Source: Myceligenerans pegani (GTDB taxonomy: Bacteria > Actinomycetota > Actinomycetes > Actinomycetales > Cellulomonadaceae). From it: DNA of 64,000 bases. The notes beneath the pieces were generated by a model, which saw only the letters and a list, made by a program, of their open reading frames with translations, had not been told where the DNA came from and did not search any database. Shown here in pieces: positions 15,297 to 22,523 of the stretch; position 1 is the stretch's first letter, and every line of letters starts with the position of its first letter. The stretch spans positions 1 through 64,000 of the forward strand of contig NZ_JADBGR010000101.1 of NCBI RefSeq assembly GCF_014892515.1, in the 5' to 3' direction. A program made the position numbers and the translations under genes.

Positions 15297-16949
15297 TCAC
15301 CCGAGGGCCACGTGCAGGTCGGCACGGTCCCGCGTCGCCGCCACGACCTCGGCGTTGTGCTGGTCGGAGCCGTGCGCCCAGGCGCGGGCCGCCTCGGGCG
15401 TCTTCCCGTGCGCGTGATGCCGGGCGGTCAGGCGCTCCAGCCGGACGTCGTCGGGCAGATCGACGTACCAGACCTCGGTCATGTGCTCACGAGCGCGCGG
15501 CCATCGTCCCGATTCCGCCAGCAGATAGTTCCCCTCCGTGATCACGAGCGGCACCTCGGGAGGAACGACGACGGCACCCGCGATCGGTTCCTCGATCTCA
15601 CGCCGGAACTCCGGGGCGACGACCGGGCCGCCGTGCGGATGCGCCGCGGCGATGCGTGCGATCAGCTCGGCGTAGCCGGCGTCGTCGAAGGTGTCGATGG
15701 CGCCCTTGCGGTCGCGGATCCCACGCGCCTCCAGCACGGTGTTCGCGAGGTGGAACCCGTCCATCCCGACCACCACGGCGAGATCCGGCCCCAGCGCAGC
15801 GGCGAGCCCTGCGGCGAGTGTCGACTTCCCGGCCCCGGGCGGACCGGTGAGACCCAGGACGGCACGGCCCTCGCGCGCGGGATCGTCGGCGAGGTGACGC
15901 GCCCGCTCGACGAGGTCGGCGGGGATCGTCACCGCGGGCTCACCCGGAGCCGGGACCCCGGCCTCCGCGCGAGCCGCGCCCACCGGCTCCGCGAGAGCCG
16001 TGGCGGCGGGCCTTGCGGGAGCCGGGACCGTGACCGCCTCGCGCATGCCGCCCGTCCCCGGCTCCCGGTCGAGGCGCGTCAACCATCCGCGCGGCCCCAG
16101 GTACTGCACCCGCAGCGAGGCCACGCGCACCGCCTCGGCGCACGCGTCCGGAAGCTCCGCGCCCCGGGCCAGCGCGACCGTGAGCGCGCCGTGGAAGGCG
16201 TCGCCCGCGCCGAGAGTGTCCACGGCACGCACCTCCGGCACGTCCACGGTCCCGCCCGCGTCCTTGGACCACCAGTCGACCGGTGCCGCGCCGTGCGTCA
16301 CCACCGTCGCCCCACGCAGTCCGGCGTACCAGTCCTCCTTCCCGTCGGGGACGTGGAAGGCCGCCGAGCACGCGACGACGTCGGCCTCGGGCAGCAGATC
16401 GGCGAAGACCGGTCGCCACCTCCCCGCGTCGAGCACGATCGGGGGGCGGGGCCGCAGCGTCCGCGCGTACGCCAGCACGCTGCGCGCGATGTCAGGATGA
16501 TGGCCGTCGAGCAGGACGACGTCGGGCGCCGGAAGACCGGACAGTTCCTCCGTACCGGGCCCGGCGACCCGCGTGAGGGCGCCGTCGGCGGAGACGACGG
16601 AGCGCTCGCCCGTGTCGTCGTCGACCAGCACCGCGGAGACCGCCAGATCGTGGTCCGCCCGCGCGACGTCGTGCACCTCCACCCCGTGCCGCTCCAGGTC
16701 CGCCCGCGCGGCCTTGCCCACGGCGCTGGTGCCGAGCGCGGTGACCAGCACCGCTCGGACGCCCAGCGCGGCGGCCGTGACCGCCGCGTTCGCCGCCGGG
16801 CCGCCGGCGGCGACATCCTGGCGAGTGGCGGTCACCTTCTGATCGCGCTCGGGCCGGGCCGCACGGTGGATCACGTCCAGCGTGGCAAGACCGGCGAACC
16901 AGCAGGTCAAAACTTTCCGGCCAGGCTGATACGGGGTCTCTTTCGCCAT
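15297..16949 (-). CDS. Fusion of PfkB carbohydrate kinase and uridine kinase/FrcK-like P-loop kinase
   Basis: 550 residues with two complete kinase halves. Residues about 1-310 are a ribokinase-fold PfkB protein: start GLATLDVIHRA, AAGGPAANAAVTAAALG and the catalytic DTLGAGDAFHGAL. After a proline/alanine linker (about 310-350), residues 350-550 form a P-loop kinase with GLTGPPGAGKSTLAAGLA, GMDGFHLAN, and VITEGNYLLAES, like uridine kinase or fructose-transport kinase FrcK. The substrate of either half is not visible. The ATG at 16949 lies 6 bases after TAGCCT, so it is probably leaderless. No sugar transporter is adjacent. Both halves keep their active-site motifs, so a bifunctional enzyme is likely. 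Confidence 0.82.
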   Translation of the reverse strand: MAKETPYQPGRKVLTCWFAGLATLDVIHRAARPERDQKVTATRQDVAAGGPAANAAVTAAALGVRAVLVTALGTSAVGKAARADLERHGVEVHDVARADHDLAVSAVLVDDDTGERSVVSADGALTRVAGPGTEELSGLPAPDVVLLDGHHPDIARSVLAYARTLRPRPPIVLDAGRWRPVFADLLPEADVVACSAAFHVPDGKEDWYAGLRGATVVTHGAAPVDWWSKDAGGTVDVPEVRAVDTLGAGDAFHGALTVALARGAELPDACAEAVRVASLRVQYLGPRGWLTRLDREPGTGGMREAVTVPAPARPAATALAEPVGAARAEAGVPAPGEPAVTIPADLVERARHLADDPAREGRAVLGLTGPPGAGKSTLAAGLAAALGPDLAVVVGMDGFHLANTVLEARGIRDRKGAIDTFDDAGYAELIARIAAAHPHGGPVVAPEFRREIEEPIAGAVVVPPEVPLVITEGNYLLAESGRWPRAREHMTEVWYVDLPDDVRLERLTARHHAHGKTPEAARAWAHGSDQHNAEVVAATRDRADLHVALG

Positions 16950-17087
16950 GACATGAGGCTACGACACACTCCGGCATCTCCGGCGTCAAAGACACGATTG
17001 GCAATACGGACACAGGCATGACCAGCGGAGACACTGCCTGTGGACAAACACGATCAGCGGCCGCGATTCCGATCCATACTGGATGAC

Positions 17088-17507
17088 ATGGCACCGATCA
17101 CCACTATCAGGCCCGGACAACGACTCGCCGACGACGAGTCGCTCCTCGCGCTCGCCGAGTTCCTCCACCACGGCGTCCGCCCCCGCGAGCGGTCGCTCTG
17201 GCTCGCGATGCTCGATTCCGAGCGCCGGATGCTGCCCGCCGTCGTCCCGTTCCACGGCCTGGCCGCCGATCCCGGGCTGCCGTTCGTCGCACGGCTCGGC
17301 TATGTCTGGGCCGCTGTCCTGGGCGCGATCACGCGGGCGAGCACCGTCCTCGTGCTGGAGCGCCCGGGCGCCGAGGCCGTGCGGGACTCGGACCGGGCCT
17401 GGCACGCGGCGCTGCACGCCTCGGCCGCGGAGGTGGGGATCGGCGTCGCCGGCTTCTTCCTCGCCACGACCGACGGTGTCCGCCCGCTCACGCCGGACGA
17501 TCTCTGA
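17088..17507 (+). CDS. Hypothetical protein, probable leaderless start
   Basis: 139 residues starting MAPITTIRPGQRLADDESLLALAEFL. The sequence alternates helices and strands (RSLWLAMLDSERRMLPAVVPF, YVWAAVLGAITRASTVLVLERPG, VGIGVAGFFLATTDGVRPL) and has no signal peptide. It resembles small actinobacterial proteins of the RadC/JAB-like or DUF-type cytosolic group, but I cannot name the family. CATACT at 17075-17080 lies 7 bases before the ATG, consistent with a leaderless transcript. A DnaA-box-like TGTGGACAA is at 17039-17047. Confidence 0.7.
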   Translation: MAPITTIRPGQRLADDESLLALAEFLHHGVRPRERSLWLAMLDSERRMLPAVVPFHGLAADPGLPFVARLGYVWAAVLGAITRASTVLVLERPGAEAVRDSDRAWHAALHASAAEVGIGVAGFFLATTDGVRPLTPDDL

Positions 17508-17604
17508 CTGTGAGGATCGCTTCGCAGCCTGATCGTGCTGGGCTGTGTGCTGGTGGCCGTGCGTGTGACCCGAACTCTGACCGTCTCGCCCACCGGACTC
17601 CCGG

Positions 17605-17634
17605 TGGACAGCCCACCTCGCGCGCGGCTAGCGT
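17605..17634 (+). promoter_or_regulatory. Promoter of the trp leader
   Basis: TGGACA (17605-17610), 18-base spacer, TAGCGT (17629-17634). Transcription would begin about 17641, at or one base before the leader ATG at 17642, so the leader peptide would be read from a leaderless transcript. Confidence 0.65.
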
Positions 17635-17641
17635 TCCGGCC

Positions 17642-17686
17642 ATGACGTCGCACCTGACCTGCCTTGACTGGTGGCCCGCCGACTAG
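17642..17686 (+). CDS. trpL: trp operon leader peptide (14 aa, tandem Trp)
   Basis: The tiny ORF encodes MTSHLTCLDWWPAD and a TAG stop. Two adjacent tryptophan codons sit 5 codons before the stop, exactly where ribosome stalling would matter for attenuation. A hairpin overlaps the codons and a second, terminator-like hairpin follows before the anthranilate synthase gene. The peptide itself has no other expected function. Tryptophan leader peptides of this layout are known before trpE genes in Streptomyces and Corynebacterium. Confidence 0.82.
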   Translation: MTSHLTCLDWWPAD

Positions 17687-17740
17687 GCGGGCTCGCGACG
17701 CATCACGCACGTCCACGACCGCCTCGCTCCGGGGCGGTCG
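17674..17740 (+). promoter_or_regulatory. Tryptophan transcription attenuator
   Basis: Hairpin 1: GCCCGCC (17674-17680) pairs with GGCGGGC (17686-17692), overlapping the end of the Trp codons and the leader stop. Terminator: CGACCGCC (17716-17723) pairs with GGCGGTCG (17733-17740), followed by TTTCGT. When charged tRNA-Trp is plentiful the ribosome reaches the stop and the terminator forms; stalling at the Trp pair would free 17686-17700 to pair further downstream. The precise antiterminator pairing was not computed. Confidence 0.72.
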
Positions 17741-17800
17741 TTTCGTGTTCCCACGAGACTCCCGGTCCGGGGCGGGCATCCCGAGACCGAGAGGCCCCGC

Positions 17801-19903
17801 ATGTCCCGCACTCACCGTCCCGCCACCTCCGCCACGACCCGGCATCCCCTGCTCGATCGCGTCCTCGCCTCGGACGGCTCGCTCCCGTTCGCGCTCCTGC
17901 GCCGCCACGGCGTCGCCGAGGTCGAGGTCCTCGTCGGCGAGGTGGCCGACGCCGATCTCCTGGGCGACATCCCCCTGGACGGCGCGCCCGTGCTCGCCGT
18001 CGTCCCGTTCCGCCAGGCCCGCGAGCGCGGGTTCACCGTGCACGACGACGGCGCGCCGCTGCGCTGCCTCGTCGTGCGCGAGTCGGAGCGGGTTCCCCTG
18101 CCCGACGCCGTCGCCGCCCTTCCTCCCGAGTCCGTCGCCGCCGAACCGCTCGGTTTCGACATCCCCGACGACGAGTACGCGGGCATCGTGCGCCGCGTGA
18201 TCGACGACGAGATCGGGCAGGGCGCGGGCGCCAACTTCGTCGTGATGCGACGGTTCGAGGCCCGTACCGGCGCGGCGCCGGTCCCCGCGCTGACCTCGTG
18301 GTTCCGCGCTCTGATCACCCATGAGGTCGGCTCGTACTGGACGTTCGCGGTGCACGCCCCGGCACCCGCGACCGGCGGGGCCCGGCCCATGCCCGCGGAC
18401 CCGGCCGGGGGGACGCTGTCCCTCGCGGGCGCCACCCCCGAGCGGCACCTGACCGTGCGGGACGGTGTGGCACGCATGAATCCGATCAGCGGCACCTACC
18501 GCCACCCCGTGACCGGCCCCACGCGCGACGGCGTCCTCGAGTTCCTGCGGGACACCAAGGAGAACGAGGAGCTCTTCATGGTGGTCGACGAGGAGATGAA
18601 GATGATGAGCGCGCTGTGTCCCGGCGGCGGGCGCATCGTCGGGCCGTATCTCAAGCAGATGGCCCGCCTCAGCCACACCGAGTACCTGCTGGAGGGCCGC
18701 ACCACCCTCGACCCGCGCGAGGCACTGCGCCTGACGATGTTCGCGCCCACGGTGACCGGGTCGCCCATGGAGAACGCGTGCACGGTCATCGCCCGCCACG
18801 AGACCCGCCCGCGCGGCTACTACTCGGGTTTCCTCGCCTTGTTCGAGCCCGGGGACGTCGGCAGCGACCCGGACCGCCGTGCCGACGACGCCGGCCATGG
18901 CCCGGGCGAGCGCCCCGAGGCCGGTCCCCGGGCCTACTCGCTCGACGCCCCGATCCTCATCCGCACGGCCTATCTGCACGACGACGGACGGGTGTCGGTC
19001 CCGGCCGGCGCGACCCTGGTGCGGCACTCGGTCCCCGAGCACGAGGTCGAGGAGACCCGGGCCAAGGCGGCGGGCGTGCTCGCCTCGCTCGGGCTGGTGC
19101 CGCGCGGGGCCGGGCCCGACGCCGTCATCGACCTGAACGCCCAGCCGGGTGTCGCCGAGGCGCTCATCGCGCGCAACCGCCAGCTCGCCGGCTTCTGGGT
19201 CCAGCCGCAGGAGGCCGCGCCCACCACGACGACCACCGCGACGACCACCGCGACGACCGCGGACCCGGACGCGCCCGAGCCCTCGTGGCCGACCGGGCGG
19301 AGCGTCCTCGTCGTCGATCACGAGGACCAGTTCACGACGATGCTCGCCCACCAGCTCCGCCACCTCGGCATGAACGCCCGCGTGATCCGGTGGGACGCCG
19401 TGGACGACGTGCTCGCGGACGATCTGGTGGTTCTCGGCCCGGGGCCGGGCGACCCGCGCGACCGGGAGGACCCGCGCATCGCCGCCATCGCCCGGCGGAT
19501 CCACGAGCGTGTGACGGCGGGCCGTCCGCTGCTCGCGGTCTGCCTCAGCCATCAGGTGCTCGCCGGGCTGGCGGGCTTCCCGATCCGCGCGCTGCCCGCG
19601 CCGCGTCAAGGGGTGCGGCTGGAGGCCGACGTGTTCGGCACCACGGCCGCCGTCGGCTACTACAACACCTTCGGGGCGCGGCTCACCACCCTCGACGCCG
19701 CGGACGCCGACAACCCCGTGGCCCGGCTTGCCCTCGAACCGTCCGCCGACGCGAACGGCGTGCTCACGGCCCTGCGTGGCCCCGGCGTCGCGTCGGTCCA
19801 GGGTCACCTGGAGTCGGTCCTGTCGGCCGACGGCATCACCGTCCTGGACGCCCTCACGCGTCACGTCCTGGGCGCCCCGGCGAACCCGGCCGCCACCCGC
19901 TGA
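17801..19903 (+). CDS. trpEG: Fused anthranilate synthase (TrpE-TrpG type)
   Basis: 700 residues: a chorismate-binding TrpE part (about 1-480, with ISGTYRHPVTGPT, RIVGPYLKQMARLSHTEYLLEG, MFAPTVTGSPMENACTVI and RGYYSGFLALF), an Ala/Thr linker of ACC/ACG codons (about 468-480), and a glutamine amidotransferase part with VLGPGPGDP, LLAVCLSHQVLAGLAGFP (Cys nucleophile) and VQGHLESVLS. It makes anthranilate from chorismate and glutamine, the first step to tryptophan. Sequence style is also close to PhzE-type ADIC synthases, but the Trp attenuator directly upstream argues for tryptophan supply. Fused TrpEG with a leader is known in Streptomyces venezuelae. GAGAGG precedes the ATG. No other trp gene is adjacent. 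Confidence 0.87.
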   Translation: MSRTHRPATSATTRHPLLDRVLASDGSLPFALLRRHGVAEVEVLVGEVADADLLGDIPLDGAPVLAVVPFRQARERGFTVHDDGAPLRCLVVRESERVPLPDAVAALPPESVAAEPLGFDIPDDEYAGIVRRVIDDEIGQGAGANFVVMRRFEARTGAAPVPALTSWFRALITHEVGSYWTFAVHAPAPATGGARPMPADPAGGTLSLAGATPERHLTVRDGVARMNPISGTYRHPVTGPTRDGVLEFLRDTKENEELFMVVDEEMKMMSALCPGGGRIVGPYLKQMARLSHTEYLLEGRTTLDPREALRLTMFAPTVTGSPMENACTVIARHETRPRGYYSGFLALFEPGDVGSDPDRRADDAGHGPGERPEAGPRAYSLDAPILIRTAYLHDDGRVSVPAGATLVRHSVPEHEVEETRAKAAGVLASLGLVPRGAGPDAVIDLNAQPGVAEALIARNRQLAGFWVQPQEAAPTTTTTATTTATTADPDAPEPSWPTGRSVLVVDHEDQFTTMLAHQLRHLGMNARVIRWDAVDDVLADDLVVLGPGPGDPRDREDPRIAAIARRIHERVTAGRPLLAVCLSHQVLAGLAGFPIRALPAPRQGVRLEADVFGTTAAVGYYNTFGARLTTLDAADADNPVARLALEPSADANGVLTALRGPGVASVQGHLESVLSADGITVLDALTRHVLGAPANPAATR

Positions 19904-19916
19904 CTGCCGTCACCGT

Positions 19917-19961
19917 CCCGCCGTGAGCCGGCCCGCTCCCAGGTGGCCGGCTCGCGGCGGG
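19917..19961. terminator. Bidirectional hairpin terminator
   Basis: Arms CCCGCCG-T-GAGCCGG and CCGGCTC-G-CGGCGGG pair over 15 positions (one T-G pair) around a 15-base loop, between trpEG (+) and the VWA lipoprotein gene (-). Confidence 0.7.
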
Positions 19962-19983
19962 GCGCCGGGCGGTGCCGGGTCGC

Positions 19984-21564
19984 TCACGCGGCCAGTTCGC
20001 GGTACATGTCCAGCAGCGCGACGAACTCGCCCCGGAGGCCGTAGGGGTCGGCGCCCAGGGCCATGGCGGCGCGGGACCGAGCGGACTCCAGGCTCGCGTC
20101 GCCCGCGTGATCGGAGCCGCGGGCGATGAGCCCCGCCTCGACCACGGCCGACGCGAACCGGAAGTCCGTCGACGGTGTGCCCGTGAGCACGTCGGCCCTC
20201 ACCGGGTACTCCCGTTCGGTGCTGCTCGACTCCCCCGGTTCCTTCCAGCGCACGTGCACCGTCATGAAGTCGTCGGAGCCGGACGCGCGTGAGTCCTGGT
20301 ACTTCAGGTCGTCGTCGACGGTCTCCCCGGAGGCGGGGACGATCTCGTAGAAGGCGGTCACCGAGTGGCCGGCGCCGACGTCGCCGGCGTCCTTGGTGTC
20401 GTCGTCGAACTCCTCGTCCTCCAGGCGGCGGTTGTCGTAGCCGATCAGCCGGTACTCGGAGACCACCGCCGGGTTGAGCTCGACCTGCAACTTGAGGTCC
20501 TGGGCAACCACGAACATCGTCGAGTCGAACTCGTCCACGAGCACCTTGCGGGCCTCGTCGATGGTGTCGATGTAGGCGTAGTTGCCGTTCCCGTGGTCGG
20601 CGATCGCCTCCATCGTGTTGTCCTTGAGGTTGTGCATCCCGAAGCCGAGCACCGAGATGTAGACGCCGGACTCGCGGGCCTCCTCGATCTGCTCCGTGAT
20701 CTGCTCCGGCGACGACGGCCCCACGTTGAAGTCGCCGTCGGTCGCGAGGATCACGCGGTTGTTGCCGCCGTCGATGAAGTTCTTCTCCGCCAGCTCGTAG
20801 GCGGTCTCCAGGCCGGCGGCGCCTCCGGTGGAGCCGCCCGCGGACAGCGACTCGAGCGCGTCGGTGATGACGCCCTGCTCGGACCCGGGAACGGAGTCGA
20901 GCAGCACCCGGTTGTCGCCCGCGTAGGTGACGATCGAGACGACGTCGTCCGGTCCGAGGTTCGACGCGAGCAGCGAGAACGACTCGGCCAGCAGCGGGAG
21001 CTTGTTCGGCTCGTCCATCGAGCCGGACACGTCCAGCAGGAACACGATGTTGTTGCCCTCGTGCGTCGGCACGGCCTCCGTGGCCTGCACGCCGATCATC
21101 GCCAGGTGGTGCCCGGGCGCCCATGGCGCGTCGGCCACCTCGGTCGTCACCGCGAACGGGGCGTCGTCGTCCGGGCCGGGCGCCGGGTGGTCGTAGTCGA
21201 AGTAGTTGACGAGTTCCTCGATACGCACGCCCTCCGGCGTCTGCCCCTGCGTGATCTGTCGGCGCAGGTTGCTGTACGACGCCGTGTCCACGTCGGCGGA
21301 GAACGTCGACAGCGGGCTCGTGGCGACCTTCTGGAACGGCTGCTCGAGGGCGTCGTCGTACTCCTCCCGGGATTCCTGGGGCTCCACGGGCGCGGCACGC
21401 GGGTCGCCGGGCGCGATCCCCTCCGCCATGCCCTCGGAGTACATCTGCCCGGCGGCGTCGTCGGCGCTCTGGAGCGCGCCGTCACTGCCGCAAGCAGTCA
21501 GGGACAGGACGACGACGGCGATCGTGGCGAACGTGGCGGTCCGGCGGCGGGTGGTGCTGGTCAT
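19984..21564 (-). CDS. VWA domain lipoprotein with YfbK-type C-terminal domain
   Basis: 526 residues. The signal peptide ends in the lipobox LTAC at about residue 25, so it is a lipid-anchored surface protein. A YfbK-like N-terminal region (SPLSTFSADVDTASYSNLRR, GVRIEELVNYFDYDHPAP) is followed by a von Willebrand A domain with an intact MIDAS start DVSGSMDE and ILATDGDFNVG, and by a C-terminal domain (DUF3520-like, EYRLIGYDNRRL, VTAFYEIVP). This family occurs widely in actinobacteria and proteobacteria; function is unknown, likely metal-dependent adhesion or scaffold. Start supported by GAGAGGAAG upstream. Confidence 0.9.
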   Translation of the reverse strand: MTSTTRRRTATFATIAVVVLSLTACGSDGALQSADDAAGQMYSEGMAEGIAPGDPRAAPVEPQESREEYDDALEQPFQKVATSPLSTFSADVDTASYSNLRRQITQGQTPEGVRIEELVNYFDYDHPAPGPDDDAPFAVTTEVADAPWAPGHHLAMIGVQATEAVPTHEGNNIVFLLDVSGSMDEPNKLPLLAESFSLLASNLGPDDVVSIVTYAGDNRVLLDSVPGSEQGVITDALESLSAGGSTGGAAGLETAYELAEKNFIDGGNNRVILATDGDFNVGPSSPEQITEQIEEARESGVYISVLGFGMHNLKDNTMEAIADHGNGNYAYIDTIDEARKVLVDEFDSTMFVVAQDLKLQVELNPAVVSEYRLIGYDNRRLEDEEFDDDTKDAGDVGAGHSVTAFYEIVPASGETVDDDLKYQDSRASGSDDFMTVHVRWKEPGESSSTEREYPVRADVLTGTPSTDFRFASAVVEAGLIARGSDHAGDASLESARSRAAMALGADPYGLRGEFVALLDMYRELAA

Positions 21565-21698
21565 GGCGCTTCCTCTCGTCCGGAGGTGCTGGGCACGGGA
21601 CCCGGTGTCCGGACGGCGGCAGCGGCCTCACCAGCACGAACCTGTCACGGTCCCGTACCGTCTGTGTCTCGGCCGCAGAGGGCGTTGCACCTACCCGG

Positions 21699-22319
21699 TC
21701 ACGGTCGCGCAACGGCCACGGGGATGCCCGTGTCGTTCCGGCCGGCGTCCTCCGGGCCGGCCGACGAGTACGACACCTCCGGCCGGAGGTCGCCGCGGCT
21801 GACGCGGACGCGGTCGACGGCGGTCCGCAGGTCCATGGTGGTCAGCGCGAGCGCGTCCGCCATGAGCGTGGCCTGTTCCACCAGCATCTCGGCCTGGGGC
21901 ACCGTCGCCGGCGCCTGCGTCGTGACCCGCTGCCCGACGATGCCTTCCGCGGAGCGGATCGCCGCGTCGAGCGCGGCGCGAGCGTCGGGATCGGCCCCGG
22001 CCGAGTTCGCCTGGACGTTCCGTGCCACCACGATCACCGTGGCGAGCCGTTCCGACATCGCCCGGCCGGCGCTCACGCGCTCGTCGATCCGTGCGTTCAG
22101 GACGGCGAGGCGATCGGTGGTGGCGGCCCTGGCCTGGCCCACCCAGCCGACCAGCAGGGCCGTCATGATCGCGAGCGCTGCGAACCCGGCGGCCCAGCGC
22201 CACAGGGTGCGGGCGCGGGTGCGGGCGGCGGTGCGGAAATCGGTGGCGGTATTGGTATCGGTGCGAACGGACCTCGTCCCGGTGCCGAACGGCTCCAGGA
22301 CAACTGCCTGTGTGGTCAT
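21699..22319 (-). CDS. Hypothetical single-pass membrane protein
   Basis: 206 residues from the ATG at 22319, chosen for AGGGGGAGA 7 bases upstream. One membrane helix near 45-65 (WAAGFAALAIMTALLVGWVG) is followed by a long helical outside region (AATTDRLAVLNARIDERVSAGRAM; RAALDAAIRSAEGIVGQRV; MLVEQATLMADALALTTMDLRTAV), which looks like a sensor-like four-helix or coiled domain without a kinase. Not recognised as a named family. It precedes the VWA lipoprotein gene by 134 bases on the same strand. Confidence 0.75.
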   Translation of the reverse strand: MTTQAVVLEPFGTGTRSVRTDTNTATDFRTAARTRARTLWRWAAGFAALAIMTALLVGWVGQARAATTDRLAVLNARIDERVSAGRAMSERLATVIVVARNVQANSAGADPDARAALDAAIRSAEGIVGQRVTTQAPATVPQAEMLVEQATLMADALALTTMDLRTAVDRVRVSRGDLRPEVSYSSAGPEDAGRNDTGIPVAVARP

Positions 22320-22523
22320 TCGTCTCCCCCTGAGAACGACACTGACGGCGAATTCTGCGTTCCCGGCCGCGCCCCCTTGACATGGCACCCGTGAATGTGC
22401 CCAACGGCCAGCCGATTGACCCGAGAGTAGGACGGCCGGGACCACATCGCGCGCTCAGATCGTGATCTGTGGAAAACCGCTTATCACAGCCGTGAAAAGG
22501 CCGGTTGACCTCGTGAAACGCGT

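Noticed and set aside
10500-17050. Chromosomal origin because of DnaA boxes
   Set aside because: Only two scattered boxes and no dnaA, dnaN, gyrB or parAB genes.
17300-19864. Open frame of 854 codons on the minus strand opposite trpEG
   Set aside because: It mirrors trpEG and is full of Arg/Gly/His-rich shadow sequence. High-GC genes often give such antisense frames. The plus strand has clear family motifs.
22339-22371. GGGAAC-N18-GTCGTT on the minus strand before the membrane protein gene as ECF promoter
   Set aside because: The -10 part fits only partly and the spacing to CGTT is too long. Left as unproven.
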